Origin: Alphaproteobacteria bacterium
GTDB taxonomy: Bacteria; Pseudomonadota; Alphaproteobacteria; Rhodobacterales; Rhodobacteraceae
Length of the DNA stretch: 64,000 nt
Assembly (NCBI GenBank): GCA_030425145.1
Contig: JAUHVK010000002.1
Location: 174,591 to 238,590, forward strand
Direction: 5' to 3'
Shown here: one piece after another, positions 29,730 through 38,373 of the stretch
How positions within the stretch are numbered: position 1 is the stretch's first letter
How the letters are laid out: the number at the start of each line of letters is the position of its first letter
The notes under the pieces: model-generated
Told to the model about the DNA's origin: nothing
The model's input: only the letters and a program-made list of their open reading frames with translations
Databases searched by the model: none
Program-made: the position numbers and the translations under genes

Positions 29730-31130
29730 ATGAACTTAAGACCAGATCCAACATTTCACGCCACGGCCCAGCTTGCCATGCAGGCCCCTGTGGAGACCTA
29801 TGGCTTTACCGTCATGCTCAGCCCCGATGGGTCGCAGCCCGACGGGCTGGCGGTTGTCGATCTCGACCCGAACTCCGACACCTATGGCACCATCGTTCAC
29901 ACGGTCATGATGCCCTACAAGGGCGACGAATTTCACCATTTCGGCTGGAACGCCTGTTCTTCGTCGCTGTCACCGCTGTCGGGACATGCTTTTCTTGAAC
30001 GGCGCTACCTGATCGTGCCCGGTATCCGGTCGTCCCGCATTTACGTGATCGACGTGAAGGAACCGCTAAAGGCCAAGATCCACAAGATCATCGAACCCGA
30101 AGAGGTTTTTGCCAAGACCGGCTATTCCCGCCCACATACCATCCATTGCGGGCCCGAAGGCATTTATGTCTCGACCCTTGGCGGCGGTGGCAAGGACGGG
30201 ACAGACGGCCCTCCGGGTATTTTCATCATGGATTGCGAAACCTTCGAGATCATCGGCCAGTATGAGATGGATCGCGGCCCGCAGGACAAGCATTACGATT
30301 TCTGGTGGAACCTGCCGCAGGATTACATGGTCAGCTCCGAATGGGGCCTGCCGCCGCAATTCGAAGACGGGCTGGTGGCCGAAGACCTGCTGTCCAACAA
30401 GTATGGCCATTCGATCCATTTCTGGGATCTGCGCAAACGCAAGAACATCCAGACCATCGACCTTGGCGCAAATCACCAGATGGCGCTGGAAATCCGGCCT
30501 GCGCATGACCCGAAGAAGTCCTACGGCTTCTGTGGTGTCGTTGTGGACACGACCAACCTGCAAGGGGCGATCTTTACATGGTGGCGCGGTGACGATGGCA
30601 CATGGCAGGCCAAGAAGACGATCACCATCGACCCGCGTCCAGAAGACCCGTCCAACCTGCCGCCGCTGTTGCAGGGGTTTGGCGCGGTGCCGCCACTGGT
30701 GACGGATATAGACCTCAGCCTGGATGACAAATACCTCTATGTTGCCTGCTGGGGATTGGGGGAGATGCACCAATACGACGTGTCGGATCCAATGAACCCG
30801 AAGCTGGCTGGCAAGGTCGAGATCGGCGGGATTGCACGGAACACCAAACATCCGGGTGGCGGGGAGTTTGCCTTTGGCCCGCAGATGGTCGAGGTGAGCC
30901 GCGACGGCAAGCGGGTCTATTGGACCAACTCGCTTTATTCGACATGGGACGAACAGTTCTACCCCGGTATGGACGGCGGACAGATGGTGATGGCCCGTGT
31001 CGGTGACGGTGGTGGGCTGACACTGGACAAGGACTTCTACGTACAGTTCCCCAAGGGTCTCCGATCGCACCAGATCCGGCTCGAAGGGGGAGACTGCTCG
31101 ACCGACAGTTTCTGTTACCCGAACGTCTGA
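29730..31130 (+). CDS. mtoX: Selenium-binding-protein-56 family, candidate methanethiol oxidase
   Basis: A 466-residue SBP56 beta-propeller protein. Homologues in Hyphomicrobium and Ruegeria oxidise methanethiol to formaldehyde, hydrogen sulfide and hydrogen peroxide using copper. Family hallmarks are YKGDEFHHFGWNACSSS, RPHTIHCGPEGIYVS, LGGGGKDGTDGPPG, SEWGLP, KYGHSIHFWD and RSHQIRLEGGDCSTDSFCYP. No signal peptide is evident, and no SCO1 or MauG-like maturation gene is adjacent, unlike some characterised loci, so cytoplasmic location is possible. A strong GGGAGG ribosome site precedes the start. Activity is inferred from the family. Confidence 0.8.
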   Translation: MNLRPDPTFHATAQLAMQAPVETYGFTVMLSPDGSQPDGLAVVDLDPNSDTYGTIVHTVMMPYKGDEFHHFGWNACSSSLSPLSGHAFLERRYLIVPGIRSSRIYVIDVKEPLKAKIHKIIEPEEVFAKTGYSRPHTIHCGPEGIYVSTLGGGGKDGTDGPPGIFIMDCETFEIIGQYEMDRGPQDKHYDFWWNLPQDYMVSSEWGLPPQFEDGLVAEDLLSNKYGHSIHFWDLRKRKNIQTIDLGANHQMALEIRPAHDPKKSYGFCGVVVDTTNLQGAIFTWWRGDDGTWQAKKTITIDPRPEDPSNLPPLLQGFGAVPPLVTDIDLSLDDKYLYVACWGLGEMHQYDVSDPMNPKLAGKVEIGGIARNTKHPGGGEFAFGPQMVEVSRDGKRVYWTNSLYSTWDEQFYPGMDGGQMVMARVGDGGGLTLDKDFYVQFPKGLRSHQIRLEGGDCSTDSFCYPNV

Positions 31131-31138
31131 ACGTCTGA

Positions 31139-31810
31139 ATGAGCTTTGATCCAAGCACGGTGACGGCCCTCTGGGGGGCCGTCATCCTGTCCGGCATATA
31201 CCACGGCATCAATCCCGGCATGGGCTGGCCGCTTGCCGTGTCCGCCGCCCTGATGGAGGGTCGCCCCCGCGCGATGGGTCGGGCGTTGGCGGCACTGGCG
31301 GTGGGGCATTTCCTCGCCATGACCGCGATCCTACTGCCGTTTTCGGTGATGACAGCACTGGTGAATTGGGAGACGCCAATCCGCATTGGCGCAGGCGCGC
31401 TGGTGATCGCGATGGGTATCTACCTGCTGATCAACCGCCGCCATCCCCGGTTTCTGGCCCGCGTCCACCCTGCCCGTCTGGCGCTCTGGTCGTTTCTCGC
31501 CGCGATGGCGCATGGGGCGGGTTTGATGCTGGTGCCAATCTATCTGGGCATTTGCGGAATTGATGTGGGTGGCGACGGACATGCGGCGGCAGGTGAGCTC
31601 ATGGGCCAAAACGTCACCACCGCATTTCTCGTGGCGCTGGTGCATACCGGGGCAATGACGGCTGCCGGATCCGCTCTGGCCGTGGTGATCTACCTGTGGC
31701 TGGGCATCAAGTTCCTGTCCCGCACATGGTTCAACCTCGACATCGTTTGGGCGCTAAGCCTTGTTCTGGTCGGCGTCTTTGGCATCGCCTCGGCGACCTA
31801 CGGACACTGA
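31139..31810 (+). CDS. Polytopic membrane protein with HxxxPGxGW motif (HupE/NicO-like)
   Basis: A 223-residue protein with about six membrane segments and a histidine motif in helix 1 (YHGINPGMGWP) resembling the H-x-x-x-P-G/D signatures of nickel, cobalt or copper permeases. It begins nine bases after the SBP56 gene, next to a tandem 8-base duplication (AACGTCTG twice) at the junction. It may supply a metal such as copper to the SBP56 enzyme, or move a sulfur compound. The family name is uncertain. Confidence 0.62.
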   Translation: MSFDPSTVTALWGAVILSGIYHGINPGMGWPLAVSAALMEGRPRAMGRALAALAVGHFLAMTAILLPFSVMTALVNWETPIRIGAGALVIAMGIYLLINRRHPRFLARVHPARLALWSFLAAMAHGAGLMLVPIYLGICGIDVGGDGHAAAGELMGQNVTTAFLVALVHTGAMTAAGSALAVVIYLWLGIKFLSRTWFNLDIVWALSLVLVGVFGIASATYGH

Positions 31811-31838
31811 CTTCATGGACCCTGCGCAAATACCGAAG

Positions 31839-31868
31839 GACGCCTTGCTATTCACCTAGCAAGACGCC
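31839..31868. terminator. Imperfect stem-loop between convergent genes
   Basis: A 12-bp imperfect inverted repeat (GACGCCTTGCTA against TAGCAAGACGCC, two mismatches) has a six-base loop. No T-run is present on either side. It lies between convergent genes ending at 31810 and 31899, so a bidirectional terminator is plausible. Confidence 0.4.
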
Positions 31869-31898
31869 TCTCCGGTAGTGCTGGCGATGCGATTGGTG

Positions 31899-32744
31899 TC
31901 AGCTTGCCGGTTCGTCGATGACGCCGTTGACCAGCGTCCCGACGCCAGTGATTTCCACCTCGACGGACATCCCGGGTTCAAGGAAAAGCTGCGGTTTACG
32001 GTACCGGCCCACGCCACCGGGCGTCCCAGTAACGATCACATCTCCCGGCTTCAGCGTGAGTACGGTCGAGGCGTAGGCGACGATTTCGGGAATACCGATG
32101 GCCAGATCGGAAATCGGTGCGTTCTGCTCGACATTGCCGTTGACCCGCGTGGTCAGCGTTTGTTCGCGGATGTCGCCCACTTCGTCCGGTGTCACCAGCG
32201 CAGGACCCATGGAGCCTGACCGCTCAAAACTCTTGCCCGGCCAGAACTGCGTGGTGTGGTTCTGGTAGTCGCGGATCGAACCTTCGTTGACGCAGGTGTA
32301 TCCAGCAATGTGGTCCCATGCGTCTTCGACCGCGATATGGCGACCGGCCTTGCCGATGATGAAGGCCAATTCGCCCTCATAGTCGAATTCCCGGCTCGCA
32401 CGCGGGCGTTCGATCGGTGTTCCGTGGCCCACGAGGCTTTCGGGATAGCGGGTGAACAGCGAGGGGTAATCGGGGTGCGGACGCCCCGATTCAATGATGT
32501 GCGGCAGGTAGTTCAATCCGACACAGATGATCTTGTCCGGATTGTGCACAGGCGGAAGCAGCGTCACATCGGACAGTGCGACCTCCTCCCCCAGCCCGTC
32601 GAGCTTCTGCACGGCTCCGGCGTCCAGTACGGATTTCAGGTCCGGATACTCTGGCAGAGCGGGTCCGGCGTCACGGATCGTGTCGCCCTTGAGCGTGCCG
32701 TAGGAGATGGTCCCGTCGTTGCGGGCAAATGTGACCAGTTGCAT
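31899..32744 (-). CDS. Fumarylacetoacetate hydrolase family protein
   Basis: A 281-residue FAH-family enzyme that cleaves or hydrates beta-diketo or 2-keto acids with Mg2+. Visible features are CVGLNYLPHIIESG, the metal acidic residues in FDYEGELAFIIGK, and GDVIVTGTPGGVG. The N-terminal domain is short, as in acylpyruvases and ureidoglycolate-lyase-like proteins. It is last in the minus-strand unit with an FMN reductase, TRAP importer, CoA-transferase and citryl-CoA lyase, so it may act on a ring-cleavage product. Exact substrate not readable. Confidence 0.85.
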   Translation of the reverse strand: MQLVTFARNDGTISYGTLKGDTIRDAGPALPEYPDLKSVLDAGAVQKLDGLGEEVALSDVTLLPPVHNPDKIICVGLNYLPHIIESGRPHPDYPSLFTRYPESLVGHGTPIERPRASREFDYEGELAFIIGKAGRHIAVEDAWDHIAGYTCVNEGSIRDYQNHTTQFWPGKSFERSGSMGPALVTPDEVGDIREQTLTTRVNGNVEQNAPISDLAIGIPEIVAYASTVLTLKPGDVIVTGTPGGVGRYRKPQLFLEPGMSVEVEITGVGTLVNGVIDEPAS

Positions 32745-32774
32745 ACGTCTGTGCCTTGTCTTTTTGTGTACGCC

Positions 32775-33302
32775 TCAGGCGAGGCTTTCGATAAAGGGGG
32801 GGAACTCCGTGTCGATGAAGCCCAGAACGCCCTCGTCCGTCAACACGCCATCTGTCAGCTTGTCATTGGCCTGCATCACCAGCACCTCTTTGCACGGGTG
32901 TGGACGTGCAAGCATGCCGTTCAACACGTACTTGAGATGCGCCTGCGCGCGGACGCCGCCGGTTACGCCACCGGACACGGTGACGATGAAGCACAGCTTG
33001 TCCTTGAAGACAGACGCATAGGCCGGGCGTGAGGCCCAATCGATCGCGTTCTTCAACACACCGGGGATCGAATAGTTGTATTCCGGCGTGACGAAGAGAA
33101 CCCCGTCTGCCGCGCCGACCTGCTCCACGAACCGCGCCACGGCCGGATCGTCGGTCACGTCGGCATTGTAATGCGGCAGCGCGCCAATGTCCGCGACGTC
33201 AAAGTCGGCTTTGTCGGCAAACCGTACCTCGATGGCGCGGGCGGTCGCACGCGACGACGACGCGGCGCGAAGGCTTCCGGGGATGATCAGGATTTTGGGC
33301 AT
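32775..33302 (-). CDS. NAD(P)H-dependent FMN reductase
   Basis: A 175-residue flavodoxin-fold reductase (SsuE/WrbA-like). FMN motifs are the N-terminal GSLRAASSSRA and TPEYNYSIPGVLKNAIDW. It could reduce quinones (azoreductase/chromate-reductase type) or feed reduced FMN to a monooxygenase. In an operon with aromatic-ring genes on the other side, quinone or ring reduction is a sensible guess. The start is ATG 33302; an in-frame TTG lies one codon earlier. Confidence 0.85.
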   Translation of the reverse strand: MPKILIIPGSLRAASSSRATARAIEVRFADKADFDVADIGALPHYNADVTDDPAVARFVEQVGAADGVLFVTPEYNYSIPGVLKNAIDWASRPAYASVFKDKLCFIVTVSGGVTGGVRAQAHLKYVLNGMLARPHPCKEVLVMQANDKLTDGVLTDEGVLGFIDTEFPPFIESLA

Positions 33303-33311
33303 CAAGTCCTC

Positions 33312-34622
33312 TTACAAACGTGCCAGCCATGTGGCGATTGGCGGAAAGGCGACGATGATGGCAAGCGAGACCAACATCGCGACGATAAAGGGCACGGCAC
33401 CGCGGAAGATCTCTCCAACCTTGAGTTCGGGATCGTCCATCGCCGCTTTGATCGTGTAGACCGACAGGCCGAAGGGTGGAGTCAGCAGACCTATTTCAAC
33501 CGAGATCACGGTAATCACACCGAACCAGATCAGGTCCAAGCCAGCCGCCTGTGCAATGGGCAAGGCGATGGGCAGCACGATCAACATGATAGAGATGGAG
33601 TCGATCAAACAGCCCAGCGCCACGATCAGCAGGATATAGGCCAGAAGGAAACCATACGGTCCGATATTGCCGCTCAGGAACCACTCCGAAAGCTCTCGGG
33701 GCACACCGGACAGTGCCAGCATTCGACTGAAGAATGTGGCCGCGAGGATCAGGAACAGCACCGACACGGTGATCTGTCCGGTCTCGACCAGCAGGGTCCA
33801 GAAGGTCGTGCGGTCCAGCGACCGGCGTAAAAGCGCGATGACCAACGCACCGAACGCGCCCGCAGCGCCCGCCTCGGTCGGGTTCAGGAACCCACCGTAA
33901 AGACCACCCAAAACAAGGACCATCAGGGACAAGATCGGGATGGATTTGACGACGATCTGAGACAGCGTGATGTCTTCATAGCCGGCGTGGTCGCCCGCCT
34001 CGAACACGAAGTCGCGCCATGTCCAGGCCAGCACAAGGATGGTCAGCGTGAACGCCACAGCCAGCAAGAGACCGGGACCGACGCCGGCAAGGAACATGCG
34101 CCCGACGGATTGCTCGGCAAGCACGGCATAGACGATCATCAAGAGCGATGGCGGGATCATCATCCCAAGCACGGATGAGCCTGCCACAACGCCGGTTGAA
34201 AAGCGGTTGCTGTAACCGTGCCGCCGCATTTCGGGGACGGCGATCCGGCTGAACACCGTGGCTGAGGCAATCGAGATTCCGGTGATCGCGGCGAAGACCG
34301 CATTCGCAAACACCGTCGCCACGCCCAGCCCTGCCGTCACACGACGCAAGAGGCGTTGGAACACGTCGAACGTGTCTTTCCCGACGCCTGAAACGGTGAC
34401 AAGCAGTCCCATCAGGACGAAAAGCGGAACGACGGCAAAAAGGTATTCTTCAAGGCTGTCATTGGCGACCTGGGTCATCATCCGCACGGCCACCGTATCG
34501 TTTCGGATGAAGGCCACCCCGCCGAAGGACACGGCCAGCATCCCGATGCCGATGGGCATGCCGATCAGGATCAGAACGACCAGCAGCAGGATCGCGATCA
34601 AACCAATTTCAAACGGGGTCAT
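33312..34622 (-). CDS. TRAP transporter large permease (DctM type)
   Basis: A 436-residue DctM-family permease with about 12 membrane segments (MTPFEIGLIAILLLVVLILIG at the start, IPPSLLMIVYAVL, GCLIDSISIMLIVLPI). It overlaps the dctQ stop by four bases (ATGA), so it is coupled. Longer open frames upstream run through dctQ and lack family similarity, hence ATG 34622. Imports the organic acid used by this cluster. Confidence 0.9.
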   Translation of the reverse strand: MTPFEIGLIAILLLVVLILIGMPIGIGMLAVSFGGVAFIRNDTVAVRMMTQVANDSLEEYLFAVVPLFVLMGLLVTVSGVGKDTFDVFQRLLRRVTAGLGVATVFANAVFAAITGISIASATVFSRIAVPEMRRHGYSNRFSTGVVAGSSVLGMMIPPSLLMIVYAVLAEQSVGRMFLAGVGPGLLLAVAFTLTILVLAWTWRDFVFEAGDHAGYEDITLSQIVVKSIPILSLMVLVLGGLYGGFLNPTEAGAAGAFGALVIALLRRSLDRTTFWTLLVETGQITVSVLFLILAATFFSRMLALSGVPRELSEWFLSGNIGPYGFLLAYILLIVALGCLIDSISIMLIVLPIALPIAQAAGLDLIWFGVITVISVEIGLLTPPFGLSVYTIKAAMDDPELKVGEIFRGAVPFIVAMLVSLAIIVAFPPIATWLARL

Positions 34623-35176
34623 GTGTGCCTCCGAACGGCGCGGAGCGCGCGGAATACGCGGAAGCCGAATTCGATCGCTGCCACGGCAAAACCTACGAGC
34701 ACCAGCACGCGGAACGGCCATGTCGGCAAGGTTGCGATTCCGGGAACGCCGATGAACTCCGATGCTGCCATGTCTTTTTCAACCACCCGAAGCGACGCCC
34801 AGGCGATCATCCCCAGAGTGACGGCTCCGACAAGATCAAACGCGCCGTTCAAAAAGGCCCCTGCCCTTGGCAGCCGTTGTGAGAAGGGAACGATGAAGAC
34901 TTCGGTACGAGCCAAACGACCGGCGCGGACCGTGGCCCCAAGTTGCAGCGCCACCAGCGTCACAACCAACAGCGCGCCGCCTTCAGACACCAGCGGCAAC
35001 GAAGCGCCGGCGGCGTTCCGGGCGACAATGTCGGCGCAGATGATCAGCATCAGGACACAGATCAACACCGTGCCAAGTGCTGCGAAGCCTTCGACAAGGT
35101 GGTTCCAAGCCCGTTCCAAGCCTGATGAATGCACCTCCCCGGAGGGGGAGGTGTTGTTGTTGGAAGGAATTGCCAC
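34619..35176 (-). CDS. TRAP transporter small membrane subunit (DctQ type)
   Basis: A 185-residue DctQ-family protein with four membrane helices after a hydrophilic start (MAIPSNNNTSPSGEVHSS). A strong stem-loop (35132-35153) is encoded by codons 9-15, within the translated region. It follows the binding-protein gene by nine bases and couples to dctM. Confidence 0.86.
   Translation of the reverse strand: MAIPSNNNTSPSGEVHSSGLERAWNHLVEGFAALGTVLICVLMLIICADIVARNAAGASLPLVSEGGALLVVTLVALQLGATVRAGRLARTEVFIVPFSQRLPRAGAFLNGAFDLVGAVTLGMIAWASLRVVEKDMAASEFIGVPGIATLPTWPFRVLVLVGFAVAAIEFGFRVFRALRAVRRHT
35132..35153 (-). promoter_or_regulatory. Stem-loop inside the dctQ start region
   Basis: A perfect 9-bp G+C-rich inverted repeat (CACCTCCCC / GGGGAGGTG) has a four-base loop. 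It is 32 bases after the dctP stop and 24-45 bases into dctQ. It is the counterpart of the intergenic stem-loops that follow the other binding-protein genes in this window. It may block 3' exonucleases and slow dctQ translation. Confidence 0.65.
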
Positions 35177-35185
35177 AGTCGGGCC

Positions 35186-36235
35186 TTACTTGTCCCAATC
35201 GCGCGCCGGGGTTTCGCCCCGTGCCCGCAGACCATCCATGTAATCTGCAAGGAAGTCCCGCGCGGGAATGCCCCGTTCCTCAAGCGGTGCAGCCCAGTCG
35301 CTGGCCACGTCGGGCATCTTGTTGACCCATTTCACCAACTCACCTTCCGGCATGTCGACGATGGTGGCGCCCAGTTCGACCATCTTGTTCAAAGCCGCCT
35401 CGTGACGCTCAACCAGATCTTTGCCGTGCTCGACGGTGTAGAAGCGGCCGGCTTCGATCATCGCGTTCTGGACCTCTTCGGGCAGACCGTCCCAACTGTC
35501 GCGGTTGATGGCCACGGCTCCGGAGAACGCACCACCCGCATCGAAGCGGTTGATGTAAGGCGCAACCTCGTAGACCTTGATCGGAAGTGCACCCAGCGCC
35601 AGCGTCAGAACACCATCCGACACACCAGTCTGAATGTCTGTGTAATAGGTGGTCAGCGCGCCATCCACGGCATTCGCGCCGGTCCCGCGCAGCCAGTTAC
35701 CAAGCACACCGGGAGCCGAGATTTTCATCCCGTCAATATCGTCGATGCCGTTCAGCGGTTCTTTCAGGTAGAGGTCGTACAGGTCGGTGCCCGTCAGCCC
35801 CAGAACTTTGAGGTTGTACTGCTCCCATTCATTCAGGAACGCCTCATTGGTCTCGAGAAGCTCTTGGTGAACCTGCAATTGGATTGCCGGGTTCGAAGTT
35901 GCAAAAGGTGCGTTGGACGACGCCTGGCTCAGGGGAAGCTTGGCCTGTTCAAGGAACGAGAAGACCCAACCGATGTCCGTGATCCCTTCTTCGACTGAGG
36001 TGAGCGTCGCATTGGCCTTGTAAAGCTGGCCGCCAAACGCTTCGTTCCATTCGATCTTGTAATTCCCGCCTGTTGCAAGAATTTCGTCGGTCTTGGCCAT
36101 GAAGTGGCTCTTGATCATACCGACCCAAGGCACAACGGTCGGGTGGCTGGATGCGACCGTCAGGTTGATCGTCTCCTGTGCCGAAACCGGCACGGCCATG
36201 AGGGCGCCGAGAACGGCACCACGCAGATAAGTCAT
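35186..36235 (-). CDS. TRAP transporter substrate-binding protein (DctP type)
   Basis: A 349-residue DctP-family protein with a Sec signal peptide (MTYLRGAVLGALMAVPVSAQ). The family region LGNWLRGTGANAVDGALTTYYTDIQTGVSDG includes the expected arginine that binds a substrate carboxylate. It begins the TRAP genes within an operon with CoA-transferase and citryl-CoA lyase genes, so the substrate is probably a carboxylated compound. GGGGAGGAA precedes the start. Confidence 0.88.
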   Translation of the reverse strand: MTYLRGAVLGALMAVPVSAQETINLTVASSHPTVVPWVGMIKSHFMAKTDEILATGGNYKIEWNEAFGGQLYKANATLTSVEEGITDIGWVFSFLEQAKLPLSQASSNAPFATSNPAIQLQVHQELLETNEAFLNEWEQYNLKVLGLTGTDLYDLYLKEPLNGIDDIDGMKISAPGVLGNWLRGTGANAVDGALTTYYTDIQTGVSDGVLTLALGALPIKVYEVAPYINRFDAGGAFSGAVAINRDSWDGLPEEVQNAMIEAGRFYTVEHGKDLVERHEAALNKMVELGATIVDMPEGELVKWVNKMPDVASDWAAPLEERGIPARDFLADYMDGLRARGETPARDWDK

Positions 36236-36285
36236 GTTTTTCCTCCCCTTGGACGCGGCCTTTGGACCGCCTTGGTGTTGAACGA

Positions 36286-37431
36286 CTAGCTGGCTTTCCT
36301 CCGAGCCAACTCTTCGCGGATTTCGTCGCCGTGTTCGTCAAGAACCGGCGGCGCCGAAACATGTTTTTCCGATGCACCGTCGAAGTTGTACGGCGGGCGC
36401 ACGGTGGTAAAGGTACCCAATTCGGACGAAGGTGCCTCCACCTTGATGCCCAGGTGCTGGGCCTGCGGATCCTCCAAGGCCTCGTTGCTGTCGTAGGCCG
36501 GAGAATGCGGCACTTCGTTTGCCAGCAGCAATTCGCACCATTCATCGCGTGTCTTTGTTTTAAAAACGGGCGTGAATTCCGCGATCAGATCATCCTGATG
36601 CTTGATCCGCTCAAGCCGTTCGGCAAAGCGCGCGTCTTCTTTCAGATGCTCTTGTCCGGTTGCCGCCAGCAATCCCTCCCAGAACTTGGTGGGGGACGAC
36701 AGATGGATTGCCACCCATTTCCCGTCTTTGCATTCGAACGTGTAAGATTGTGACACCACAGGACGCGACAGCGGTCCCATAACCTCATCAACCGAGTAAT
36801 AGTGCGTGAAGCTGTCGAGGTTGAAATGGCACATCGCCTCGAGCATCGAAATGTCGATCCGCCGCCCCTTCCCCGTCTGCGACCGCTCAAGCAGTGCCGC
36901 AAGACAGGCCATCGCCGCGTATTGGCCGGTAACCGCGTCGGCAATCGCCGGGCCAATCACCCGCGGGTTGCTGGGCGGAGTCAGCAGCCGCAGATACCCC
37001 GATGCCGCCTGCGCGACAGTATCATAGGCTGGTCGGTCCCGCGACGGACCGGATGTGCCGAAACCCGAAATGGCGCAGTAAATGAGGTCAGGCCGGATCT
37101 TGCGCAGCTCGTCCTCGCCCGCGCCGAGTTTTTCAGCCACGCCGGGTCGGAAGTTCTGGATGAACACGTCAGCCGTCGCGACCATGTCATGCAGAACCGC
37201 AAGGTCAGCCGGGTCTTTCGTATCCAAGGCAATTGACCGCTTGTTGCGGTTATACGTTTGGTAATGCGGGCTATAGAGCCCACCCTTGAACGCCCGGAAC
37301 GGATCACCGGTACCGGGGCGTTCAACCTTGATCACGTCAGCGCCCAGATCAGCCAGATGCATACCGGCGGCGGGCCCGGTGATATAGGTGCCCAGTTCGA
37401 TGACGCGGATGTTCTTGAGCGGTTTGACCAT
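36286..37431 (-). CDS. CaiB/BaiF (family III) CoA-transferase
   Basis: A 381-residue formyl-CoA-transferase-like enzyme. Motifs are VIELGTYITGPAAGMHLADLG, DVIKVERPGTGDPFR, VFIQNFRPGVAEKLGAG and the region carrying the catalytic aspartate AYDTVAQAASG. It moves CoA from an acyl-CoA to a carboxylate. It lies four bases downstream of a citryl-CoA lyase-like gene, so the pair may activate and then cleave a citrate- or citramalate-like acid. ATG 37431 gives the conserved N-terminus MVKPLKNIRVIELG; longer frames lie inside the neighbouring gene. Confidence 0.9.
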   Translation of the reverse strand: MVKPLKNIRVIELGTYITGPAAGMHLADLGADVIKVERPGTGDPFRAFKGGLYSPHYQTYNRNKRSIALDTKDPADLAVLHDMVATADVFIQNFRPGVAEKLGAGEDELRKIRPDLIYCAISGFGTSGPSRDRPAYDTVAQAASGYLRLLTPPSNPRVIGPAIADAVTGQYAAMACLAALLERSQTGKGRRIDISMLEAMCHFNLDSFTHYYSVDEVMGPLSRPVVSQSYTFECKDGKWVAIHLSSPTKFWEGLLAATGQEHLKEDARFAERLERIKHQDDLIAEFTPVFKTKTRDEWCELLLANEVPHSPAYDSNEALEDPQAQHLGIKVEAPSSELGTFTTVRPPYNFDGASEKHVSAPPVLDEHGDEIREELARRKAS

Positions 37432-37435
37432 TGGA

Positions 37436-38248
37436 TTACTCCGCAGCCTTTGTGTTGCGGGACGAGGTCTTGCCGTCATAGGCAATTGCCTCATCCGCCT
37501 TATGGGACATGATGAAACCGATCGACCGTTGCGCCTCTTCAAAAAGATGCGCCGACAGCCCGGCGGCACGGGCCAGTAGCGGTACCGCCTTGATCGCGTC
37601 CAAAGGCCAGCCCGCATCGAGGATACAGGCCGGGATCGCGCCGGAGACGTTGATCGGGAGGGGGCGTTCAATGATCCCGGGCGCGTGTTCGCCAAGGATA
37701 CGCAGGGTTTCGATGTAGGTTCCTGATACCCCCAACTCGTCGGCAATGGCCAAAAGACGATCAGCGCGCGGATCGCCGCCTGAGTGCTGCGGATGGCCAA
37801 GGCCCGCGACCTTGCGCTTGGATGCCTTGTGTTCCTTCAGGCTGGCGATAGCTGCGGTCTCGATGTCGGTACCGTCGGCCTCGGCCTTTGCAATCACCTC
37901 AGCAAGATAGCGACCTGCCGACTCAGACGAACCCGCCACGACACTGCCCATCCCCAATAGTCCCGCCGACATGGCCCCCTGCCACGCATCCGGACCTGCT
38001 GCGAGCGTCATACGCGCGGCCTGCACGGACGGTACAAGTCCGTGCTCGGCAATTGCCACAAGGCAGGCATCCATCATGTCCCGCTGCACTGCTGTTGGTT
38101 TTTCACCCAGCACAAGAAGCCAGAAGTAGTCAGTGAAATTGATCTTTCCGATCAGCTCGTCGCACAGGTCGAGACCTCGGACGGTGATGGTTTCGGAATC
38201 CGATGTGGCGATGGCGGTAAAGGCTTGGTTCTGCTTGCCGATGCGCAT
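37436..38248 (-). CDS. Citryl-CoA lyase / citrate synthase-like protein
   Basis: A 270-residue protein matching the C-terminal half of citrate synthase and short citryl-CoA lyases. Recognisable parts are FTDYFWLLVLGEKPTAVQRDMMDACLVA, VAGLGHPQHSGGDPRADRL (with the histidine-rich CoA region) and INVSGAIPACILDAGWPLDAIKAVPLLARAAGLSAHLFEE, noted here in pieces of the fold. It should cleave or form a 3-hydroxy-tricarboxyl-type CoA ester. First gene of the minus-strand unit, ATG 38248 with AGGAGCG upstream. Confidence 0.8.
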   Translation of the reverse strand: MRIGKQNQAFTAIATSDSETITVRGLDLCDELIGKINFTDYFWLLVLGEKPTAVQRDMMDACLVAIAEHGLVPSVQAARMTLAAGPDAWQGAMSAGLLGMGSVVAGSSESAGRYLAEVIAKAEADGTDIETAAIASLKEHKASKRKVAGLGHPQHSGGDPRADRLLAIADELGVSGTYIETLRILGEHAPGIIERPLPINVSGAIPACILDAGWPLDAIKAVPLLARAAGLSAHLFEEAQRSIGFIMSHKADEAIAYDGKTSSRNTKAAE

Positions 38249-38261
38249 TGCACTCGCTCCT

Positions 38262-38297
38262 TTTCGCATTGCGAAAATATTTTCTCTTGTCGAAAAA
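38262..38297. promoter_or_regulatory. Tandem IclR-type operators
   Basis: The perfect palindrome TTTTCGCATTGCGAAAA (38262-38278, eight-base arms around one base) is followed 19 bases later by a 13/17-matching copy TTTTCTCTTGTCGAAAA (38281-38297). They lie between the divergent citryl-CoA lyase and dioxygenase genes. The IclR-type protein encoded at 39243-40046 is the obvious ligand; PcaR/PobR-type regulators bind such repeated palindromes. Control of both divergent units is inferred. Confidence 0.75.
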
Positions 38298-38373
38298 TAT
38301 GAGCGGCTCTAGGTTCGGGTCAAGTCGTTATGTTGCAGGCGTGCCGTGGGTCGTCAGACGGGGAGGAAAATTA

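Noticed and set aside
38248..38373. In-frame extension of the dioxygenase to an upstream ATG
   Set aside because: It would translate through the tandem operators and overlap the divergent gene's leader; the ATG at 38374 has GGGAGGA and starts the family domain.
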